From an uncultured Thermoguttaceae bacterium (GTDB lineage Bacteria; Planctomycetota; Planctomycetia; Pirellulales; Thermoguttaceae), in NCBI GenBank assembly GCA_937951625.1, contig CALFBP010000022.1, positions 1-49,198 of the forward strand: 49,198 bases of DNA, read 5' to 3'. Position 1 is the first letter of the stretch. Each line of letters begins with the position of its first letter. Under the pieces are notes generated by a model, which saw nothing but the letters and a program-made list of their open reading frames with translations, did no database searches and was not told where the DNA came from. The translations under genes and the position numbers were made by a program. Below are positions 44,366 through 49,198 of the stretch, one piece after another.

Positions 44366-44917
44366 AGCAGTCATGGGCAACGTCGCTGCTCAGCCTGCCA
44401 GCGAAACGAATCGACGTCGATTCATCTCCGGAGTCTCCCCTTGAACTTCTAAGCGGTCAACCGCCGCCAGCCACGGGAGTCACTTGTCACCTTCACGTCC
44501 GACCCGCAAAACAAACTGCAACCAAAGCGTAAACCCTAGCGATGCCTTATGCAGCAACCAGACGGCTGACAAACCCGCCCGTTCGACTGGTGCGGATGGG
44601 CACGGATTTGCGAGGGGCTGCATCTGAGTGCGCCGGGGCAATCCAGGCAATTCCAGCGTCTTTCAAAAGGGGGATGGTCTATATTTAGGGGGGTGGGTTT
44701 GCCAAAAACGGGGAAAATCGAACCCCTCCTGCGCCAACACCCGGTTGAGGTTTGGTAAACTACAGTCGATTTCAATTCATAGTGGTCTCGGACCACTAAA
44801 AAATCCCGAGGAGAATCCAATCGACTAGGTGGATTGAATGAACCTGATGGTGTGGTTCACTTAGTCGCTTGTTTTGGGTGGGCGTGGTTGCCGAGTCGAT
44901 CAACGAGGCTGTGTGTC
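44366..44917. other. Gene-free stretch before the small conserved genes
   Basis: About 550 bases without a convincing gene. It contains a perfect short palindrome at 44780-44798. A T-arm-like stretch on the minus strand near 44715-44735 does not extend to a tRNA cloverleaf. If the following gene starts at ATG 44834, the stretch is 84 bases shorter. Confidence 0.45.
44780..44798. promoter_or_regulatory. Perfect inverted repeat, possible operator
   Basis: TAGTGGTC (44780-44787), centre TCG, GACCACTA (44791-44798), followed by AAAAAA. The A-run is on the wrong side for a terminator on either strand. It lies 36-120 bases upstream of the two possible starts of the next gene, a suitable place for a dimeric repressor site. 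No binding protein can be named. Confidence 0.4.
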
Positions 44918-45154
44918 GTGGCTGGCGAGAACTTGGACATCACCGACGGACCAGATCATTCCCGCACCCCGGCGTCGGGTCCCCGCCGTTGCAAGTTCCT
45001 TGGCATTCATTTCGCCTGTTGTAACGTTTATGAAAGGGTTTACGTCAATCGCGAGGGAACAGCTTATGAGGCACGCTGCCCTCGCTGCCTGCGAAAGTTG
45101 CGGATTGCAATTGGTCCACAAGGCACTTCGGATCGTTTCTTCGTTGCGTATTGA
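44918..45154 (+). CDS. Small conserved Cys-containing protein, zinc-ribbon-like
   Basis: A 78-residue protein (GTG start 44918 behind GAGG; ATG 44834 behind AGGTGG gives 106 residues). The C-terminal 55 residues contain RRCKFLGIHFACCNVYERVY, then EARCPRCLRK, and end in DRFFVAY. The paired Cys groups (CC and C-x2-C) suggest a zinc-binding ribbon. I recall close relatives only from Planctomycetes, without known function. It begins a plus-strand run with the next two genes. Confidence 0.72.
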   Translation: MAGENLDITDGPDHSRTPASGPRRCKFLGIHFACCNVYERVYVNREGTAYEARCPRCLRKLRIAIGPQGTSDRFFVAY

Positions 45155-45249
45155 GTGAAATCGGCATTTCGGGTACTCTCCCGGGCCAATTTGGCAAGAG
45201 GTGATGGGTTACGGTTGGTCCCGGTGACGGCCCCAGCCGAAATCAGTCG

Positions 45250-45735
45250 ATGGACTACGAGATCCCCCGAAGCACTCACCGTTGCGCGACAACAGATCGG
45301 GCGCTTCAGCCCGGAGAGTGGTTCTATTCCGTGCTCGTTGCCGATGGTGGCAAGCTCACCCGCCGCGACTACTCGGAGGAGGCCTGGATTGGCCCGCCGG
45401 AGGGGGTTGCCGGGTGGTGGAAATCGCGAGTTCCGCAGCCGGAGGCCAAACGTGTACATTGGGCGCCCAACGACGTCATGCTCCGGTTGTTCGACCAACT
45501 GGAGAACGAGCCGGCGCGTCAAGACATGCGGTATGTGCTGGCGTTGCTGTTGATCCGTCGTCGCGTGATGCGTTTGGAAGAGGAAATCAAGGAGCATGAC
45601 GGTCGAGAAACGCTTGTGCTTTATTGCCCGCGCCGGGACGCCACCTATTCCGTGCCGGTGGTCACGCCCGGGGCGGAGCGAATTCAAGAGATCCAACAAG
45701 AACTTGCTTCGCTCCTTTTTGCGGAAGGATCGTGA
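45250..45735 (+). CDS. Conserved protein of unknown function (161 aa)
   Basis: A 161-residue soluble protein starting MDYEIPRSTHRCATTDRALQ, with GEWFYSVLV, RRDYSEEAW, a middle helix (RQDMRYVLALLLIRRRVMRL) and a late strand LVLYCPRRDATYSVPV. The N-terminal Cys/His pattern and PGEWFYSVL occur in uncharacterised planctomycetal proteins. It follows the zinc-ribbon-like gene by 95 bp and precedes a lipoprotein gene by 130 bp, all plus strand. No function can be given. Confidence 0.72.
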   Translation: MDYEIPRSTHRCATTDRALQPGEWFYSVLVADGGKLTRRDYSEEAWIGPPEGVAGWWKSRVPQPEAKRVHWAPNDVMLRLFDQLENEPARQDMRYVLALLLIRRRVMRLEEEIKEHDGRETLVLYCPRRDATYSVPVVTPGAERIQEIQQELASLLFAEGS

Positions 45736-45865
45736 AGCCTGACAAGATTCATTTCCCGTTTTGTATTGAAGGAACGAGCGAGTTGTCCCCGCCGGGGCGG
45801 ATTTTGAGGAAACTTGGCGGATCGTTCAGGGAAGGCTTGCCGGACAGGACGCTTGGCAGCGAGGC

Positions 45866-46723
45866 ATGAAAACTAATCGGACAGCGATGCTGCTGACGTG
45901 TCTTGCCGGGCTGATGAGCCTGTGCGGGGCGAGTTGCGCTTCGATCCGGCGACCGGTTGACGATTTCGCCAATCTCCCGCCCGCTTTGCCGCCCACACCC
46001 ACCTTGGACCAGGTGATTCATGCGGTCAACGGGAACTGTTCTCAGATCCGGAGTTTTTCGGCGTCGCAAGCGTCGATCAGCGGGCCGGGTTTTCCCACGC
46101 TTCAAGCCACCGTGGCCTTCGAGCGGCCGCTGCGGCTGCGAGTTCGAGCGGGGACGGGGATCCTTGGGGAAGAGCTGGACTTGGGGAGCAACGACGAGGT
46201 CTTTTGGTTTTGGGCCCGCCGAAGCCAGCCGCCCGCCCTCTACTTCTGCCGCCATGCGCAGTTTGCCTCCAGCCCTGCGCGGCAGACGCTCTTCGTCGAT
46301 CCCTACTGGCTTATCGAAGCCTTGGGCGTCGCGGAGATCGATCCCAGCCTCTCGCATCAAGGCCCTTTCGCGAGGCAAGACGGGCGGTTGGAGATTCGCA
46401 CACTTCGTCCCGCGGCGGACGGCCCCTCGACGAAGATCACGGTGCTGGATCGAATCCACGCCTTGGTGTTGGAACAACACGTTTTCGATAGCCGTAATCA
46501 ACTGATGGCCAGTGCACTTGCTAGTCAGCATCGCCGCGACCCGCTCTCGGGCTTGTCGATGCCCACCGTGATCGACATCCGCCTTCCTTTGCAACGCACG
46601 GCGTTGCGAATCAGCCTGGGAAACGTGCATATCAACCGGCCCTTCAGCAATCCCGATCAGCTCTGGACGATGCCTGTCGGCGAGGGCCGGATACCGATCG
46701 ATCTGGGGAATCCCAACTTTTGA
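45866..46723 (+). CDS. Lipoprotein with LolA/LolB-like domain
   Basis: A 285-residue protein. The signal (AMLLTCLAGLMSLCGASC) ends in a GASC lipobox. The mature part begins with a Pro-rich linker, then LDQVIHAVNGNCSQIRSFSA, FERPLRLRVRAG and LGSNDEVFWFWARR, strands reminiscent of LolA/LolB or DUF4292-type half-barrels that bind lipid. Probably anchored to a membrane on the periplasmic side. It ends the small plus-strand run; 46724-46927 holds no further gene. Family assignment is by general pattern only. Confidence 0.7.
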   Translation: MKTNRTAMLLTCLAGLMSLCGASCASIRRPVDDFANLPPALPPTPTLDQVIHAVNGNCSQIRSFSASQASISGPGFPTLQATVAFERPLRLRVRAGTGILGEELDLGSNDEVFWFWARRSQPPALYFCRHAQFASSPARQTLFVDPYWLIEALGVAEIDPSLSHQGPFARQDGRLEIRTLRPAADGPSTKITVLDRIHALVLEQHVFDSRNQLMASALASQHRRDPLSGLSMPTVIDIRLPLQRTALRISLGNVHINRPFSNPDQLWTMPVGEGRIPIDLGNPNF

Positions 46724-46927
46724 GCATCCGACAAAGGCCGCACAAGGGGCCGTTCTCCAACGCAGGCCTCTTGGGGAGGTAGCATCAGCTCGAAGGGACG
46801 ATTGGGATGGGACCTCCATCCCTCCCCTGCAAGCCCTCCTCACCCCACAACTTTTCGCAAGTCAGGCCGTCGGTTTGGACTCTGCCGCGCCCACTCTGGC
46901 GGACTCGGCCTTGGCGCGCCGAGGACA

Positions 46928-47251
46928 TCAGCCGGTTAAATCAAGGAGATTTCCAGATTGGTGCGAGGCGTCTTTGCTTTGCGGCGGGCCTGGCGGGGCC
47001 TGGTCGGGGTCCGGTTCGCGCTGGCGGAACTCCCACGGCAACCGACCGTCGGCATCGCGCTCGTCGGTTTGGTGATCTTGGCCGTCAGCTTCGCCGATGC
47101 CCGCGGCGCTTTCGGCCCGTTGTTCGTTACGCACCCGGCGCTCTTGATTCGCAGCGGCCTGTTGGGCCCGATCGGACTCGGGGCCAGCCGTTTGCGCTAG
47201 GGCGGTGGCGGCCACGTTCCCGGCTAGTCCTGAGGTGGGACCTACACTCAT
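46928..47251 (-). CDS. Small conserved protein coupled to PP2C gene
   Basis: A 107-residue, strongly polar protein. MSVGPTSGLAGNVAATALAQ is followed by a Gln/Glu/Arg-rich helical part (SDRAQQAAANQERRVRNEQR) and the segment AAGIGEADGQDHQTDERDAD, then GRLPWEF. I recall this GIGEADGQDHxTxERDADGR pattern from uncharacterised planctomycetal proteins. The ATG overlaps the PP2C stop as ATGA, strong support for a real coupled gene. A 148-codon plus-strand frame covering the same DNA lacks such support and is not called. Function unknown. Confidence 0.75.
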   Translation of the reverse strand: MSVGPTSGLAGNVAATALAQTAGPESDRAQQAAANQERRVRNEQRAESAAGIGEADGQDHQTDERDADGRLPWEFRQREPDPDQAPPGPPQSKDASHQSGNLLDLTG

Positions 47252-48537
47252 GAGTAACGCCCTCCCTTGCTCAGTTCAGATTGGTGTCGGAGCTGTTCCA
47301 TCATGCAACTGATTGCGCGGCAATACTCGCGTACGGCTTCAAGGTGGCTGCCTGCACGCGTCGCCGCGGCGGCCTTGCTCTCGTGCTCGCAGTACGCGTC
47401 CCAGTCGATCCGCCAATGGGCGTTGGACGCGGCCTCGCGAAGCTGCCGGTTCAAATCAGCCAACCGGGCCACGAAGCCGGCGTCCGGCACACAATCACAC
47501 GCGGCATAGGGGGCGCGCCCGAAGGGACGTTGCGGCCAGCGGAACGATTCCGTTTTGATGAACTTCTGAAACATGGCAATGGCACCGGCCGCGATGGCCC
47601 CGATCAGGGCCGCCATCGCAGCGATCCGCAGTTGCATCGCGGCCAACACGGCCGAAACCAGGGCCAATACTCCACAAGCGCTTGCGACCGCGGGATGGAC
47701 GGGCTTGCGAGGGCGCGACGGCGGCTTGGTTGCTGGGCTGGCGTTCTTGCCTTTTGCCACTTGCGGGCCGAGCACCCGGACCACGATCACCGTGATGTTG
47801 TCTGGCCCTCCCCGCAAATTGGCCAGGTCCACCAATGCTTGGACCGCCTCCCGAGGCGGCAAGGCCAACAATACCTTGCCCATCTCGTCGTCCGAAACCT
47901 GGCCTGAAAGACCGTCGCTGCACAATAAGTAGGTGTCGCCAATTTGAATTGGCAACGGGCCTTCCAGGTCGACTTGAACCTGAGGGTTCGGGCCTAGCGA
48001 ACGCGTGATGATGTTCTTGGGAATGAAAAAAGGTGTGTCGTCGCCGACATTCGGCCGTGCGGCCCGAAGCTCCCAGACCAGGCTATGGTCGAAAGTCAGT
48101 TGTTCCATGCGGGTACCCCGCAGTCGATAGACCCGGCTGTCACCCACGTGGGCTACGAGGGCGCCTTCGGGTAACAGCGCCAGCGCACTGACAGTGGTTC
48201 CCATGCCGCGGAAATCGTCGTTCGCCGTTCCCCGACTATGAATTTGGGCGTTCGCCTCGCGGACTGCCGCAAGCAGGGCCTCGTGCGGCGGGAGTTCCAC
48301 GTGCTTGGCGTAGATCAGGGGGACGTTATCGGTGGCCAACTTGCTTGCGAGTTCGCCCGCAGCGTGTGCCCCCATGCCATCGGCCACGACGAATAGGTGC
48401 CCACGCTCCTCCCACTTCTGCTGGCTGCTGGCGAGCATGATCGCCGCCGAATCCTGGTTGTTGGATCGCCGCAAGCCGATGTCGCTCAGCCTAGCGGACT
48501 CCAAACAGTGTTGCCAGATCGCGGCGTGAGGGTCCAT
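47248..48537 (-). CDS. PP2C-type Ser/Thr protein phosphatase, membrane-anchored
   Basis: A 429-residue protein. The PP2C domain (about 10-255) has all metal-binding motifs: RRSNNQDS (Asp29), VVADGMG (Asp53), HVGDSRVYRLRG, LLCSDGLSG (Asp208) and GGPDNITVIVV (Asp246). A basic linker (KPPSRPRKPV) and two closely spaced membrane helices (about 283-323) follow. A soluble tail of about 100 residues contains helices that may form a small repeat fold. It likely reverses Hanks-type kinase phosphorylation and is the natural counterpart of FHA readers. It is the first gene of a two-gene operon. Confidence 0.94.
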   Translation of the reverse strand: MDPHAAIWQHCLESARLSDIGLRRSNNQDSAAIMLASSQQKWEERGHLFVVADGMGAHAAGELASKLATDNVPLIYAKHVELPPHEALLAAVREANAQIHSRGTANDDFRGMGTTVSALALLPEGALVAHVGDSRVYRLRGTRMEQLTFDHSLVWELRAARPNVGDDTPFFIPKNIITRSLGPNPQVQVDLEGPLPIQIGDTYLLCSDGLSGQVSDDEMGKVLLALPPREAVQALVDLANLRGGPDNITVIVVRVLGPQVAKGKNASPATKPPSRPRKPVHPAVASACGVLALVSAVLAAMQLRIAAMAALIGAIAAGAIAMFQKFIKTESFRWPQRPFGRAPYAACDCVPDAGFVARLADLNRQLREAASNAHWRIDWDAYCEHESKAAAATRAGSHLEAVREYCRAISCMMEQLRHQSELSKGGRYS

Positions 48538-48980
48538 GCGAATCCTGGTTTTTCCGCCAGAGGGGGTCTCATGGCCCCGGCCTCATCGCGGGACGAACGA
48601 AACTCCCAAGTATTTTATCCTCCAATTTGTCGAGACACTATACCTCAGCAGTGCGGTTCTCCGGCCGCCCCTGGACACCCTGAGCCCTTTCAGGGAATTA
48701 GCGCCCATGCGTTCAAAGTGCGAGCCTGATGTCCATTGGCGCTTTCCCCCATGACAGCTCGTTCACCATCAAGTTATCCAAAAACCGGTCGACCTCTTCC
48801 GCTCCCTTCATCTAAAGTCACGCCAGACGGTTGATTCCGGTTGATTTGTCACGAAATTTTTGTCTTTTTCCGTGGACGCTGATCAAATATCTTGCGATTT
48901 GTTGCGAAAACTACGGTAGCCGACGTCCTCAGCTATTCGTAGGGACGGACTATTTTAAACCAGACGATGGGAGGGTAGGG
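48538..48980. other. Divergent intergenic region, PP2C operon and exported protein
   Basis: About 440 bases holding both promoters. The part 48780-48930 is markedly AT-rich (ATTTTTGTCTTTTTCC). The only rightward GGGTAGGG on the right side (48973) lies here and overlaps the ribosome binding site of the next gene. Confidence 0.5.
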
Positions 48981-49198
48981 ATGAAAACGCTAGGCAGATT
49001 TTGGCTTGGGGTGCTTGTGTGTTTGAGCTTCGCGGCTGCGGTTTCGGGTGGGGAAAGGCAACTCGACCTCCGCCGCGGCGTGCCGGCCGACGCCTACCTG
49101 GTCGCGCATCGAACCCATAATTCCGAGAGGGACTTCCAGCGAAAGTATTACAACGAGGTGTGGAAGACGGTCGAGGAGACCCGAATCCTCGAACGTGC
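48981..49198 (+). CDS. Exported protein, N-terminal part (runs off right edge)
   Basis: The first 72 codons are present. MKTLGRFWLGVLVCLSFAAA followed by VSGGE is a signal peptide; the mature part begins with LDLRRGVPADAYLVAHRTHN and an aromatic, charged helix (RDFQRKYYNEVWKTVEE). GGGAGGG immediately precedes the ATG. I recall this RRGVPADAYL pattern from uncharacterised planctomycetal exported proteins, but cannot give a function from the fragment. Confidence 0.75.
   Translation, partial: MKTLGRFWLGVLVCLSFAAAVSGGERQLDLRRGVPADAYLVAHRTHNSERDFQRKYYNEVWKTVEETRILER

Noticed and set aside
44700-44760. A possible minus-strand tRNA, suggested by a GGTTCGATT-like T-loop
   Set aside because: The rest of a cloverleaf (acceptor, D and anticodon stems) cannot be formed.
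44780-44804. The palindrome as a rho-independent terminator
   Set aside because: The A-run lies 3' of the stem on the plus strand, so neither strand has a stem followed by a T-tract.
46807-47253. A 148-codon plus-strand frame
   Set aside because: The minus strand encodes a conserved-looking protein coupled to PP2C by an ATGA overlap; both cannot be genes.

Overview
The window reads as chromosomal DNA of a GC-rich Planctomycete (Pirellulales-like). The signs are tetrahydromethanopterin (H4MPT)-type biosynthesis genes in a bacterium, a TIGR03000-type domain protein, PEGA and DUF11 envelope proteins, several small proteins of a kind I recall only from Planctomycetes, and weak use of Shine-Dalgarno sites. 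There are no rRNA genes, CRISPR arrays, prophages or intact insertion sequences. One tRNA gene (Pro, GGG) is present.

Layout. 1-5.6 kb (minus strand) is a cofactor cluster: an FHA protein, a small conserved protein, a dihydropteroate synthase-like DUF6513 protein, pabB, pabA, a DUF447 protein and the start of a beta-RFAP synthase. pABA made by PabAB is the substrate of beta-RFAP synthase, so these genes plausibly form one H4MPT route. 6.1-11.6 kb (minus) is a complete glycine cleavage set gcvT-gcvH-gcvPA-gcvPB ending in a LipM-type octanoyltransferase that can modify GcvH. 11.7-16.5 kb holds a glycosyltransferase and a three-gene envelope module with two paralogous exported proteins and a DUF11 protein. 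16.7-27 kb is housekeeping: a LolA-like protein, dtd, pdxA, a YdjM-like protein, cvpA, accA, a glycosyltransferase, truA and asd. 27-40 kb holds a TIGR03000 protein, an exported isoaspartyl methyltransferase fusion, a B12/radical SAM protein, a HAD phosphatase, a MazG-like protein, a large membrane protein beside an ABC ATPase, an SDR, a Tat-type Gfo/Idh/MocA protein, an RRM protein and a lipoprotein. 40-45 kb is the accessory and decayed part: an internally deleted ISKra4-type transposase beside tRNA-Pro, a broken FAD oxidoreductase and long gene-free stretches. 45-49 kb has small conserved genes, a PP2C phosphatase coupled to a small conserved protein, and the start of an exported protein.

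The most striking signal is not a gene. The octamer GGGNAGGG, identical to the E. coli FtsK-orienting KOPS consensus, occurs about 40 times. By hand count 19 of 20 copies left of 17.84 kb read rightward and 19 of 20 copies right of 24.50 kb read leftward, whatever the gene direction. Near the middle of the switch interval, at 21662-21689, lies a 28-bp sequence with the architecture of a XerCD dif site. I infer that the window spans the chromosome replication terminus.

All calls come from reading the sequence; no database search or computation was run.
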